Assembly: GCA_009792885.1 (NCBI GenBank)
Contig: WMCF01000016.1
Location: forward strand, 9,533,062-9,597,061
Direction of reading: 5' to 3'
DNA length: 64,000 nt
Source of the DNA: Eremophila alpestris peregrina
Lineage: Eukaryota; Chordata; Aves; Passeriformes; Alaudidae
The notes beneath the pieces are model-generated. The model was not told the origin of the DNA and ran no database searches. It saw only the letters and a program-made list of their open reading frames with translations. Positions 47,201 through 59,826 of the stretch are shown in pieces. The position numbers and the translations under genes were made by a program. Position 1 is the stretch's first letter. Every line of letters begins with the position of its first letter.

Positions 47201-50200
47201 TGAAGTTTTTCCACTGGCTTGTATTTTTATGAGGATTCTTCTCAGCCATTGGGCTCTGATGACTGGGTCCCCTCCCCGTTGCTGGTTTCCAGCACAGCCA
47301 TGGCCCAGCTGGGCTTGGGATGCCTGGGCCTGCTCTGGCTCTGTCCTGGCCCTCTGCAGCCCCACCATCAGCTCTGCTCAGCAGAACTCTCATTCCTTTT
47401 CTGAGAAATCTCCAACTCTCGATTCTTTGGCCCAGCTTTGAGCCCAGGGGTTCCTCTGCTGCTTGCCTTCTGTTGCCTGGACAGAAATGTTGGTCCTCAG
47501 TGTCCTCCTTGGAGGTGACATCCCACACCTGAGTCCAGCACTGAACCATTTGCCCCAAGCATCCTGGGAGTGTCCTGGGGCTTTCTGTGTTCCTGCCTGT
47601 ATCCAGCTCCCTTGGCTGGATTGAAACTCTTCTGTGTGCTCTGTTTCTTTCCCTCCCACCAACTCCAAAACCATCATCATCTTCTGGCTTCCCATGAATT
47701 TGTTTTTATTCTCTTGCCTGGACAAGGCCTAAACATCTTCACACACTTATGCCAACTGATGAGTCCCTGGGATATTTGTAGGCTTTATTTCTCTTTACCA
47801 AACCATTTGTATTAGGCAATGCCCCCAAAAGAGAGAAAAAAAAATAAACAAGGATTATTGAAACCCTCTCCTCTACCCCATGTCTGTGAGAACAAACAGG
47901 TCTTTTGTCCACCATTTTGCTGCTCCATGGTGATATCCCCTCTATTTTAATATGTTTTTGCCTGGAGGCAAATTATTAAACAACTTTTTGAGCACCAATT
48001 TCTTTGCCAAACTCTTGCCATTCCTCCCCACCTCAGGCTGATCCTGGTGGTGCTGTGTTTCTGGAGGCAGGGATGTGCCCGATGCTCAGCAAAGCCTGTT
48101 CTGGCATTGCACAACGTGTCTGTTCTCTGAGGCCATGTGCAATCTCCTCCTGGGACAGATGTCTGAGCTGATCCTGCTGGAATGACGTCAAAGGCTGCAA
48201 TAGTGTCCCTCTTCCCAGGCTGCCAGGGCCTGGCCAGGGGCTGTGGGGCTGCCAGGGCCTTGCCCATGCAGTGGCATTAATCCGTCACCAACTGCCAGCA
48301 CAGGTGGCCCCTGCACTTCAGTAGAGATCTGCTTACATGCCTAGGTCTTGCAAATATCTACTGCTCCAGAAACTCTGACTGACAGCAAACGGGACTTGAT
48401 TTTAAGAGGAGCATCCTCCGTTGTTGGCCTGTGAGCAGATGAAAGTGCAGCAAACTCCCAGCCTTTCCCGTGCTTGGCACACAGGCTGGCACAAAGAAAT
48501 GCCACTTGTCATGGAGCTGCAGCAGCCAGCACAGCACAGGGTATCAGTAAATCCCTGGATGTGACTTGGCACTGTCTCCATGGCAGTGATTAGGAGGACA
48601 GGAGTTATCTACGTGCAGCTATTTTGAATGCTTGTGTGAAGAGCTGCTGAAGGCAGCAGCAGGCTCAGCTTGAGCCCAACGAGCCGTGGTGACATGGGGT
48701 GACACACACTGCTGCACTGACCCTTTGCCACAGGGAAGGGTTCCCAGTGCTGCAGGGAAGGAGGACACTGGCTCATCCCTGGGGCAGGACTTCCCCGAGG
48801 CAGGCCAGCCTCTGCACTCCCCGGGGGCTGTGGCAGGGCAGGGCTGGTAACAGGACGTGATTCAGGGTGATCTCCTGGCACCACTGCCAGCATTGCCTGT
48901 GCCTGGCCAGCCCTGCCTGCTGCTGAGGCACTGCTGACATCCCACATCTGCCCAGCCCAGCCTGGAGTGGGCTCCATCCAGCCCGAGCTCAACAAAATAC
49001 TGTTCCTGATCCAGTCAGCTCCGTGCTGGCCCAAGCCATGGTCCCTTTTGACAGCTCTGCACAAAGGTCAGAGGGAAGGAAGGAGTGCTTGACGTTTTCA
49101 ATTTTTATATGAATGCCCAGACAGTTCTTAGATTCTTCTTAAAAAGCTGATGACAGATTAAGACCAACTCCCAACCTGGGATTTTGGAAATATTGAGGTT
49201 TTCCATGTTGTCAATCCAGCAGGAAGAGTTCCAGCGTGCCTGTGGCTGTGCACAGCGTCCTCTCCTTTAGCCAGCTCAGGGCTGCTGGTGGTAGCTGCTC
49301 CCAGGATGAGGCCACATGTAGGGTATGACCTGGAGAAAGTGAAAAAAGAATCTATAACATTAGCAGGAACATTTTTATTGGCTCATGAAATAAAGTAACT
49401 GTAAGATGTATAAAGCTATAAAAAAATTGCTAGTCCTACAGAAATGGGGAGGTTATTTTTTAACATATAAGTGCAGAGGTAAGGTATCTTTAAAATTCTG
49501 TAAGTTTTGAGCTCGAAATACGTATTGAAATTAGATATTTAATTACCAAATCAATTTTGCTGAAAAGATCCAGAGTTTGCAATTGATTTCATTAGCCTCT
49601 GCTGAGCCCACCAGCGAAACCCCTGGTTTGAACTGGTGCTGCTGTGTTGGTTTGCTGTGGGTCCCATCAACAAATTATTGTTATAATAACAGACTTTGCA
49701 TGCTGAAAGGGAAGAACTTGGCATTCCAAAAGCAACATCCATTCTGTCTTCTCTGACAGAGATAACTAGTTTATTCCTAGGTGTAAAAGCAAAAGCAGTT
49801 TCCTTGAGTGGTTGTGTTAACGAGGCTGTGAGGAAAAGGGCTGGCAGTGTTTCACACTTCGCAGGGCAGGTATTTACCTTAGGGGCTGCGATATTTAGGC
49901 AGGAATTCCAAAGGGAACTACCACAGTGAACTTCTGCTGACTGTGGTAAGAGAGATGCTGCTTGCTGATAGCCAGGAGCCCTAATGGTATCCAGGGAAAC
50001 CTGACTGCCTGCAGTAATTCACAGGATGGCCACTGCCAAATGCAAGCTTGTGCAAAACCATTTAATGTGGCCTGATCATTGGGGTAAACTGGCTTTAGAG
50101 CTGAGGGCAGTTGCTCAGCCAGCCTCTGAAGATCCCAGGTCCACCTGGACAAAAACTGGGTTTTTGTAAAGTAAAAAACTGCAGTTCTTCAGAGATCTCT

Positions 50201-50201
50201 C

Positions 50202-50225
50202 TTTTTTTTTTTTTTTTTTTTTTTT
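50202..50225. repeat. Poly-T tract (24 T)
   Basis: Uninterrupted homopolymer of 24 T. No retrogene or SINE body is recognisable on either side, so a retroposed poly-A tail in minus orientation cannot be shown. Confidence 0.9.
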
Positions 50226-53200
50226 CCCCTAAGGGAAAAAGAACAAGCATGTCGTTAAGTAGAGGTTGTGGAAGAATTAAACCACTCAATAAGATGTGAT
50301 GTTCTCCCCAGTTCAGTGATTACAGGCTCTTCTCATAAGAGATGCCATATTCCCTCTGCCTCTAGCACAATTCAGAAGTCCTGAATAAAAGCCTTTCTCA
50401 TAATCTTTTTTCTATATTTTCTTCACCAGGCACTTGAAATCCATTTTATGAACACCAGTTTGTTCTGTATTGTACTTTGCCAAGATTATTACCCTTAAGG
50501 AACAGAAGGTGAAACCACAGAGCTAGGAGATGAGGTGAGTCACTTCTGGCCATATAGAGATTTAAATAGTTGCAGAATTGGGAAGGGACATATTTTCCTC
50601 TCAAACAGTGTTTGTGGGGAAAAAAAATATATATGCTAGTAATCTGAATTTAGCTTTCCATTATTGCTTGTAACACCAGCAGGGGTGAATATTTTGCTCA
50701 CAAACACCCACAGATTAAGAAAATGGGCATCTTTAGATTGCAGGATATGTTATTAATCTTCCCCCAAACTTTTAGACAAGCCTAAGGTGGATGTGAATGA
50801 AAACACTATGATCACATCTGTATTTTGAGAAAGAATAATCCAGGTCTGAATCAGTGGTTTTTCATTGCTACATTGCTACTAAGGACCCACTAGATGAGAA
50901 AATAGAAGATTGCATCACAATGGATAGTTTTTGATATGAGCCATCCAGTTGCTTGGGGTTTTTTTTGTCTGTTTTTTATTATTAATTATTCTGGTGAGAA
51001 TATCTGCCCTGGGACAAACAAAGCAGTCAGCTCTCAACGGCAGCAAAATAAATCTCAGTCCAGGGCAACACAAATTGGGAAGAAGCTCTGGAGAGTGGTG
51101 CTATTTGAAATAAATTGAGGAGATATTTTAAAAGCTTGCATAGAAGAGCAGAGTTTTGCCAGCTATTACAATTGGACTTCAGAGTAACTGCTGAGTGGGT
51201 AATTAGTCCCATGGGAACACAGGAGTCTGGACAAATGTAAAAAGGAACAAGAGGGGGAAAAAAGCGTACGAAGAATTAACTTTGGAAAACAAGCTAGAAC
51301 ATTAGTCACAGGAGAGATATAACTCAACTTCCATTTAACATTTATTTCTGTGATGAACAGAAACATTGTTTTTAACCTTGGATTGAAGCAGGAAATACAA
51401 ACCTCGCTTTTTAAGACAGCTGGAACTACTTTATTGAAGTTCATCTCTTTGATAAGAGGGTGAAGGGGAGGGTAAAGAGGTGCTGAAAATACTGAAAAAA
51501 CAGGACTTGTTTTTGGATGGAGCAGGGGAAAAAAAAACAGTTGTGGAGTTGGTCAAGATATTAGGTGGGGTCTGTTTTGCTCTCAGAATCTCCCCCATCA
51601 TGAAGACAGAGCAGTTAGTCAAGGTTTAAAAGATCATGTCCTTGCCAACCTTTGCTCACAGCCTGTCTACAATGCTGGGTTGAGAGTACCCCAGCTGAAA
51701 GGAGGTGATTCACCTACCTGACATGCCAGAGGATACCTCTTTGCATAACTCTTTGCTGGGTTTAGAAAGACATGGTGGAACACAGCTACAAAGAAATCTT
51801 GAAGCATGTGAGACACTTCTGAGGTTATCTAGTGTACATGTGGTTGGCTCTGCCATTCCAGAGCTCTTGATCCATAGTCCTGTGCTGTAACTACTGAACC
51901 AGAGACTGACTTACAGAGTTTCTGCACTTGGCTTTTGTGGTTCATTGCTCCCATTATTATCTCAACAGCAGGGATTTGCTAGTCAGTCCTTTGTAGGACA
52001 GTATTGCTTTGGCTGTTTGATGTTTAGAAAAAAAGAAGAATGTTATTCCAGTGTCTCTGGAGAAGCAGGAAGCTTTGCAAAATCTCCTGATATATCTGGG
52101 TGTGAATCTATGTGAATGGGTCATATTCACTGAACTCTGTGCCTGGAGCAGTAACAGTAACATCACAGCTGAAGGTTCAGGACCAGGCACCAGACCTGGA
52201 TCTTCCTAATTCCTAATTTTGAGGACTTTCGTGCTTTCTCTACAGCCTCCATGGAGATTGAGTGGACCTCTGTGCTGGGCTCTCACTTGGCCAGGGGATG
52301 GGGTCCCAGCTGCCTGTTCTGCATTGGTACCCACAGGAGCTCTGTCTGGTGTTGCATTTCTGACCTGGTGGTGCTCCAGCTGTGACCAGAGCGAAGGTTA
52401 CTGTGTTTGCAGGCTTTGTGTTTGCTATTTAAGGTGAGTGAGAGGCTCTGAATTCCCTCTGTTGGGTCACCCTCTCTGTTTCCCAATTCAGTGCAAATGG
52501 CCGGACAGGCAGGCAGCTCTTCCTTGAAGACGCTCAAATTCTCGAGAGGTGTGCCAGTGTCTGGCAGACGTGGTGTTGGCAATGCACGATGGACACAACA
52601 CGGTTCAGTCCTGTAAACACTATTTAAAACCACCATCTCCTTGAGCCACCTCCCCGCAGTGCTCAGCACAAGGATCCTGCACAAACGCACCCAGCCCTGG
52701 CGTATTCCTTCCAGGAGAGGGCAGGGGAATACAATTTATCGCAGATCCACTCCTGAGATGGAGCCAACGTCCATCCATCCAATCCCAGATCTTCCTGTTC
52801 GTCTTCCAGTATATTTTGCTTTCCTAAACTTGGATGAGCAGAAGCGGGTTCTGAATCTCCTCCAGGTGAGCCAGTGGGTTTTGTCACATGTACAGACCTG
52901 CCTGAGTCATCTGTGGGAGGGCTGGCTTGGGCTGGGCTCTGCCCCTCGCTCTTGGACCCCTTACAACGTGTGTTCATTGAAGGCATCAGCTGCTGGGCAG
53001 CTTCAGGAGCAGGGTTCAAAGAGCAGAGCCCCGGCTCTTGTGCTTCACCTCGCCATCAAGGCACGGGAGGCAGTGATGGGACAACTCGTGTGTCACTCAC
53101 TCAGCACACTGCTGTCCCTGCAGAGGGTGGTCTGATTCCCCGGGATGTCCCTGATGTCAGCAGGAACAGCTCTGCTCCCTGGGTGCTTTTACAGATTAAA

Positions 53201-55182
53201 GTGGAAAAGTAGGGGCTGTACGTGGAAACCCGAGGTTGGAGCAGGACCTGGCTGGAGATGGCCTAGAGAAATGCAGCCAGAAGGTCAGCTAACATTTTCT
53301 CTCTCAGTATATTAATGAACAGAAAGTTTGGGAGAAAATCAGAAACTCTCCCTAGGTCCCCCCACTGTCTTTAACAGTCAAAAGCATAATAGCATAAAAA
53401 ATCCTAAAATGAGTTTCTTCCAACTTATCTCCCCCTGGATCTATGATTCTTGATTCTGACTTGAAAAGACAACATAATTTCCAAACCAGTGGAGGAAAGA
53501 AAAAAACCCAAAAATCAATAAACTGTTGGCTCTGCAGCATAGATGCCCTGGCAAGGCCAAAGAAATTAAGTCCTGAGATTGCTGTTGCTGTTTCCACCTT
53601 GTCCTGCAGAGACACAGCCAGGGATAAACATATTCTTTGTGTCAATATTTCTGTAGTACCAAGAGAACTTACAGTCCTTATCTGTGAGTGTCAAGGACTG
53701 CTAAGTTAATGTGATCATAACATTACTGGAGAGTCTGACAGGCTTTTTTGTTCCCTCTGTCCCCATGTAACTGTTCTGGTGCTGAAAGCTGAAGCCCAGT
53801 AGAGCTCAGCTGGATGTCACCATGGGCCTTGTGGCACATGGAAGGGATCCATCAGCAGGAAACTAATTTAAAAAAAAAGAAAAAAACCCTCCAAACAACA
53901 CACAAAACCAACAAATAGAATTCGAACTTTTTTTTTTGACTCTGCTTGATTATTTTTGCTTCTTTCATTGGACAAAGAGTAACCTTGATTTGTAAATGAG
54001 ATAGAAATGTGTGAATAATCAATTCAGCCTGACTAACCCTTGTTTTGCCAGGTGGCTGGTTGGCTCATCAGATTACTAATGGTTTGCTGCTGCAGTAAAT
54101 GGGAAATAGCAAGGTCTGGGGCAGAAATACCACAGGTGACCTCTAAAAATAGCAAAGCACTCACCCAGTGAGACACAATCCCTCTTTTTGCCCATCCATG
54201 AAGTTCAAACACTTTTCCTTCAAGTCCCCTCAAAAACAAGAAGTAATTTGTAACACAGAACTGTGCAAGCAACATACAAAAGAGGAGAAAATCCGAGGCA
54301 GGAAAAATCAGCCTCTATAGAGCATGCATGGAAAAGCAAAGTATGAGCAGAGCCAGACAATTCTTAGGTGTAAACTGCTGGTGGAGGAACCCTTTGCTGC
54401 CTTTCCCACCCTTAATGGCTCTGTGAAATGTGGCACAGAACAACTCATGAATAGTTCAGCCTATGGCTCCTTTTTAACTTTATAAAGCAGGGCAGTTGTT
54501 ATCTTCAGGAAAATTTTTAGAAGTTTGAATGCTGAGGTTTATCTGCCTTTCCTGACTAGATCTTTAGCACACAGCCATCAGACAAAAGCAGTTAAAAGGA
54601 CCTTATCCCCAGTGTTTGACTGGGCTGTGCCAGTGCCAGAAAGGCTGTCTGAGCAGGCAACCAGTTTGACTGAAGTTCTCTCCTGAAAGGTGGCAAAAGA
54701 GAGAATGGAAACTGCCCAAGTAATATCAAGGGACAGAAGTAACTGGATTTTCAAAGGAGTTGTTGAAGAGGTGAAAAACGGGAAGAAAATCTCTTAGTGA
54801 GGCACAAAAAGGATGGGTTGGGAAAATTCAGATATATTTCATAGCATGGAATGAGGACTCAGTCGTGCTGCAGTACCAAAGGAAGGACGCTGATGTGAGA
54901 CATCAGTCACGGGGGTACAAAAATTAATTCCCAAATCTTCTCCCAGCCCAACAGTCATTGCTGGTTCACATGAAAAGTTGGCAGAAAAAAGGGATCACAA
55001 GTAATTATATTTGTCTAGATCTGTGCATTTCCCCTGCTGTTAAAAAAGGCTTGTAGTGTTTCCAAAGTTTAGAGCAAAACTTAGATGTGTGTCAACTTGC
55101 TTACAGTGTCATGGGGCTCAGAAGAATTAACCAATGCACAGCTTAAGAAATGCATTCAGAGATCACAGTGGGATGGAAAAGT

Positions 55183-55255
55183 GGCTGAGTCAGCTCAGAG
55201 GCTGGCACCTGCCACTGGAGCTTGTCATCCTCAGTTTTGGGTTTAAGTCCCAAGG
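55183..55255 (+). repeat. Possible tRNA-derived SINE head
   Basis: GTGGCTGAGTCAGCTCAGAG resembles an A box and TTTTGGGTTTAAGTCCCAAG about 45 bases later resembles a B box (GGTTCGANTCC), a spacing like that of tRNA-derived SINEs. Both boxes are degenerate and no tRNA cloverleaf is convincing. Confidence 0.3.
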
Positions 55256-56744
55256 TGTGCCTGAGGTCTGCAGTTCAAGGCACTCCCAGCAGACTCATGG
55301 ATAAGAAAATATGGTCCAGCTGAGAAATTTCTCTGTTAAAATCTTTGCTCAGGAAAGATGCTGTAATGGATGAAGTTGTGGGGATGTTTCAGCAAGGACA
55401 ACCCCAGACAGGCATTCCAGGAAGCAGTGACTTCTGTGTGTTTTCCCATTATTCTCTGTTGTGACAGGTTTGTGCTGTAGTGAAGCATCAGAATTTGTGC
55501 CATTGTACACCCTGTTTGTTTGGTTTTACCATGTCCTTTGTCTCTGTCTAGAAATTTTGCCTGGGCAGAAAAAGAGGACTTTGGATATTTGTCCGGGGTG
55601 TATTGATGTCCAACGGCCTGGTCAGGGCAGCAATTTCTACAAGAGTTCTGGACACCCAGGAATGCTGAAGGCACAGTCACTGAGCCTACACACAGGGGCT
55701 GTGCTGAAGTGTCCCCTGGATTCTGTGTGCACAGCAAAGGGGATCTGGACATATGGAAGAGGTTTGGTGTATCCAGAACTTGTCACACTGTGTGAATGAG
55801 CTTGGGTCAGGGTTCATTCTGCGTGCTCTGGACTTGCTTCCCACATGCTGTGCACTGCCTGCCTGCATTTCTAATACTTTCTTTTTCCCCCCACACAAAT
55901 CTCAGGGAGAAATACAGATGCCTTAGTTACACTCTCCTGATATTTTCCATTGCATTTCACCTCACAGCAGTATTGAAAGGCTGAGAGGCTCAGTAGGGTT
56001 CTTCAGATGTGAAAAAGTATCAGATCCCTCCTCCATCACGACATGCAGCCACACAGGGGCAGGTGCTGGCACAAGGGATGGTGGCTGTGCATCCCCTTCC
56101 ATGGCAGCACATGTTTGGATCTGCTTAAGCCCACTGAAAACTTCTCCCCTTCCTATCTCCAGCCTCAGAGACAGCCAACAGTGCAGCCTGCAGCTGCACA
56201 GTGGGCAGAGGACCCAGCCTGCAGCAGTGCTTTTAGAGAAGTGAAAAGGTTGTGGGCCCAGTGAAACGGATGAACCTTGAAAAGCAGAACTGGGAAAACA
56301 CCGTTTTATTTCCACATAAGGTGAATATGGGACTTCACTGCATCTCTAGCAATTTAAAGAAAGTTCAGAACTACTGTGACTAAAATATGAAGACATTGCC
56401 TTTTGCAAGTGGAGAAATGCAAGTTAAAGAAACCTCTAACATGTCCCAGTGCCTAGGAAGGTTAGAATAGTGGTAAAATAAGGATTGAAACTTTTGGTTG
56501 TTTTCATGTCATAAACATTACAAAGGAATTTTGTACATGTAGAGTTAACAATTCAAATTCCCTTAAAGCCCGGTCTTGTGGGCTTAAATTTTAGCTGTAC
56601 CTAAATTTAATGTCCTTTGCATTGCTAAATCACAGGAAAATCCACCTACTCAGGAAACAAAGAGGTTTTAATTGAGAAAAAGCAGTAAAGCAAGGTTTGC
56701 CACGCATCTATTTTAGGTAAAAATATTTAAGACCAACATTTTTA

Positions 56745-56800
56745 CCAACGTAATCCTTTTTACGTCAGTGAAGTTACACTAATGCAGAATTTGGCCCCGA
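56745..56800 (+). repeat. Possible ancient amniote repeat remnant
   Basis: GTGAAGTTACACTAATGCAG followed by AATTTGGCCCC resembles a dispersed motif (GTTACAC...CAGAATTTGGCCC) seen repeatedly in sauropsid genomes. It is recognised by pattern only; the family name is not certain. Confidence 0.3.
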
Positions 56801-57139
56801 TGTATTTGTATAAATATAGTATCTAGGATTTTGATGAGTATGTATTCATGCATTATTCATTGAGACAATGTGGAGAAGGAGAAGGAGGTCTGTGCATGAG
56901 AGCCAAGCCCTGAGCACGCTCAGGTCTTTTGAGTGTCCCCAGTGGGAAAGAGGAGCACCTGTAGGGTCACCCCTGTGCTGCTGCCTGGCCATGACTTGTT
57001 GAGGCTGAAAGTCTTCTTGGGAAGAGACTGGTTTATGTTTGCCAGGCTGTGGGATGTGTTACTGGCAATTCTGAAGAAATGCAGATGGAGGATATTTTTT
57101 TGAGTTTAAATTGAGCTGGATTTGAAAAGAAATGAGATT

Positions 57140-57225
57140 GCATCTTTGTTCTGCCACAGACCTTTTGTTTGATCCTCTATGCCTCAATTTCCCCATAAAA
57201 TGAGAATAATACTTCATTTTCACTG
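57140..57225 (+). repeat. MIR-like SINE remnant
   Basis: GTTCTGCCACAGACC, then ATGCCTCAATTTCCCCATAA, AATGAGAATAATACTTC follow the order of the conserved MIR core (CTGCCAC...GCCTCAGTTTCCCCATCTGTAAAATGGGAATAATA). Confidence 0.55.
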
Positions 57226-57499
57226 CAGGACAGCAAGGCCTGCTGTGGGCAGAAGGAATGTTGTGCTGTCCCATATGCCCTCAAAAACAGGTGCACAGAC
57301 CTGTTATAGGACTGCATTCTCATATCCCAGTCTGCACCTTCCCAAGAAATCTGAAAAGAGGAAAAACTGAATTTGAAAAACCACTGATGCAGAAGGAAGA
57401 CTGATTGCTGCTGCAGCTGGCCCCACTGCAAGTTTCATCTGCAGGAGCTGAACATAGATCCTGATCCATACCAAGTATTGCATAACTAGAGTGTGTTTG

Positions 57500-57592
57500 T
57501 GTATGTATATACATATATATACATTATTATGTGTGTTTATATGAAGAACTAGCGATATCTGTAGTAACAATGGTGTGTGTGTGTGTGTGTGT
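57500..57592. repeat. TA- and TG-rich microsatellites
   Basis: An alternating GTATGTATATACATATATATAC stretch (57500-57520) is followed by about eleven TG units at 57571-57592. Simple repeats with no gene. Confidence 0.85.
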
Positions 57593-57761
57593 GGGACACA
57601 CATCCCAATACTTTCTATCATGCTGGAAATCCCCCCATCAAGCTTTGGCAGGCAGGAAAGGTGCAAGTGTGGGGCAGGAGAAGGGCATGGGACTCCTCAC
57701 TGCTCCCCAGGGACTCGCTTATCTCCAGGAGATGTCCACAGGCTCGCACACTTACAGACTG

Positions 57762-58018
57762 ACAGAATGATTTGGGTGGGAAGGGACATTACCAGGCCCC
57801 CTAATCCAGTTCCCTGCAGGGAGCAGTGACGTTTCCAACCCGATCGAATTGCTCAGAGCCCTGTCCAACCTGCCCTGGAACGCTTCCAGGGATGGGGCAT
57901 CCACCAGCTCTTCGAGCGACCCGTCCCGGTGTTCCATCACCCTCATTGTAGCGCATTCTGCCTTACACCGAACCCACACCACCCCGGTCTCAGTTTAAGC
58001 CGGTTTCCCCTCGCCCTG
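57762..58018 (-). mobile_element. CR1 LINE 3' fragment abutting the KLF15 promoter
   Basis: GACAGAATGATTTGGGTGGG, AAGGGACATTACCAGGCCCC, GTCCAACCTGCCCTGGAACG, TTCCAGGGATGGGGCATCCA and CAGTTTAAGCCGGTTTCCCC are reversed CR1 3' landmarks in the right order. The copy ends directly at the start of the GC-rich KLF15 promoter, and its right half is itself relatively GC- and CpG-rich. Confidence 0.92.
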
Positions 58019-58270
58019 CGGCCCGGGCCCGGCCGAGCGCTGCCGGGCCCGGCCGAGCGCTGCCAGGCCCGCGCCTCCCCGCGGCCTCCCCGCGGCCGGG
58101 CCCGTGCAGCACCGCCCCGGGGGCCGAGCGCGGCTCCCATTGAGGCCGCAGCCGGCCCGGCCCCCGCCGCGCCGGGGCCAATGGGGGCGGCGGACGCGGT
58201 CGAGCCTCTCCCCGGCCTCCCCCGCCGCGGCCGGGCGCCCGTCATGTGAGGGGGATATAGTACTACGGGA
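58019..58270 (+). promoter_or_regulatory. KLF15: KLF15 promoter, CpG island with CCAAT and TATA-like boxes
   Basis: Extremely GC-rich sequence runs from 58019 to about 58350 and again from about 58610 to 58850. A CCAAT box is at 58178-58182, flanked by GC boxes (GGGGGCGG). A CATGTG E-box is at 58243-58248 and a TATA-like GATATAGTA at 58254-58262, placing the likely start near 58285. Two short tandem duplications lie at its left end (58025-58095). Confidence 0.7.
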
Positions 58271-58284
58271 GCGGGGCCGCGCTC

Positions 58285-58640
58285 CGCAGCCGCGCACCCG
58301 CCTCCCGGGGGAGCTGCGCCCGCCTCCCGCCGCTCCGCGCTGCCGGCCGCTGCTGCCCGTGCGGGCTGCTGCTTTGGGTTTGCTTGGTTGTAGCCCTGCG
58401 GTTTTTTTTTTATTGTGCGTGTGTGCCTTTTTAAAATTTTTCTTTGGTTTTTAAAAATTGTTATTTCTATAGTTATTTTTGCCTTTTTTTTTCTTTTCTT
58501 TTTTTTTTTTCTTTTTTTCCTTTTTTTGGTGGCTTGGCTGTGTTGTTTGGGTTTTTCTCCCCGCTCGTTTTCGTTGTTGTTGTTGCGTTCTTCTGGTGGT
58601 TCGTGGCCTTTGGTGCCCCCCGGCTCGCAGAGGAGTTCAG
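58285..58640 (+). other. KLF15: KLF15 noncoding exon 1 (5' UTR)
   Basis: The region downstream of the TATA-like box ends at a strong donor, TTCAG|GTAAGG, at 58641. Its middle (58398-58530) is very T-rich and its ends GC-rich. KLF15 in mammals also has a noncoding first exon with translation starting in exon 2. The left edge is inferred from the TATA-like box, not observed. Confidence 0.55.
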
Positions 58641-59826
58641 GTAAGGGCGAGCGGGGCCGCGTCCCGCCGGCGGAGCCCCCGCTGCCGCAGCACGGCGGGG
58701 CCCGGGGCTGTGCCCGTGCTGCAGCCCCCGGCCGAGCTGCCGGGTGGAATTCCATCCCCGCCGGGGCACGGCCGGGGCTGGGGGGCTCTTTTCGGGCTGG
58801 AGCGGTGCCGTGCCACGGAGTGACAGGCGGCGAGGAGCGGAGGGGGGGGGCGGTATTCCCGATCATCGCGACCAAACTGCTTGGGGGGAGAGAGGAAGAG
58901 AAGGAGCTCGGGATGGAAGGAAAAACCAATAAAATAAACAATAATTTAAAAAAACCCTCTACAAACAGAATAAACAAACAAAAAAACCACGATTTAAAAA
59001 ACGCCAAACATATTTTGCAGCCGTGGAAACCTGGCTGCCCTCGTGCTGGAGGGGGAATTCCCCGTGTGTGTGTCCCGGCACCCCTGTCCCTGCCCAGGCG
59101 GCGGGTGCCACGCGTTATCCCGGGCCACCCTTCTCTGCCGGGGTGCAGAGGCAGCGGGGTGCGCTCCGGCGGGGACACTGCCCGTGCCCGCTTCAGGTGA
59201 AGTGCTTCCTCTTCTGGAAGGCAAATTTTGGGGCTGGAGCGGGACAGTTCTCTGAAAAGAAAGCTTTGGGAATGTTTCTGCAGCTTCCCAGGAGCAACGG
59301 GTTTGGCAAAAACAAACCTGAACACCCCGCTGTGTCCGGAGAGCAGCGCAGCCACCTTGCGGAGGAGATGAGAGCAAATGGGTTTACTTCTGGCTCACGG
59401 CTTCTTTTCATTGTTTTCTAATTATTATTATTTCTACCCCCCTGCATTTCTCTTTTAATTTCTTAGAAACTCTGGGCCCGCTTCACTGCCTTGTTTATGG
59501 CTGTGTCTGTGGAGCAGAAGTCAGCCTGAACAGATTTAAAGCCTTCTAGGGAACAAGAGAAAACCCTGAAGAGATTAGTCTTAAACTAGAAAAAGCTGTG
59601 GCAGTAAATATAGGAAATGACTGTCAGCGTCTCATATATGCTGTGTGATCACTTGTGCTGGGCTGACTGTCCAGAAATGACAGGGTTGGAAATACATCCC
59701 AGTTTTTCAGCAAGTTCCCAGGACTTTACATTTTAATGTTGCTCTGTGTCAAAATATGTCTTCTCTGGTTTGCTTTTTGTCATTAATTTTTTTTTTAGCT
59801 GGCGGTTAGATGGACAGGTTTTAAAC

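Larger units (their letters stand above)
37300..57761. other. 20-kb intergenic region upstream of KLF15
   Basis: The first 80 bases are GC-rich; the rest is ordinary composition. I see no run of exons with splice sites, no tRNA or rRNA and no intact transposon. The open frames present are isolated, compositionally unremarkable and unlike any family I know. Contents recognised are a decayed CR1 (41060-41205), a 24-T run (50202-50225), SINE-like remnants (about 55183 and 57140) and short microsatellites (TA and TG runs, 57500-57592). In other vertebrates this is the KLF15-CFAP100 interval, so enhancers are plausible. Confidence 0.6.

Noticed and set aside
52641..53135. 164-codon plus-strand frame
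   Set aside because: No family resemblance or splice partners; the apparent peptide changes character along its length as expected for noncoding DNA.
57943..59355. 470-codon minus-strand frame across the KLF15 promoter and exon 1
   Set aside because: Runs through CR1, a CpG island and T-rich sequence; a composition artefact rather than a protein.
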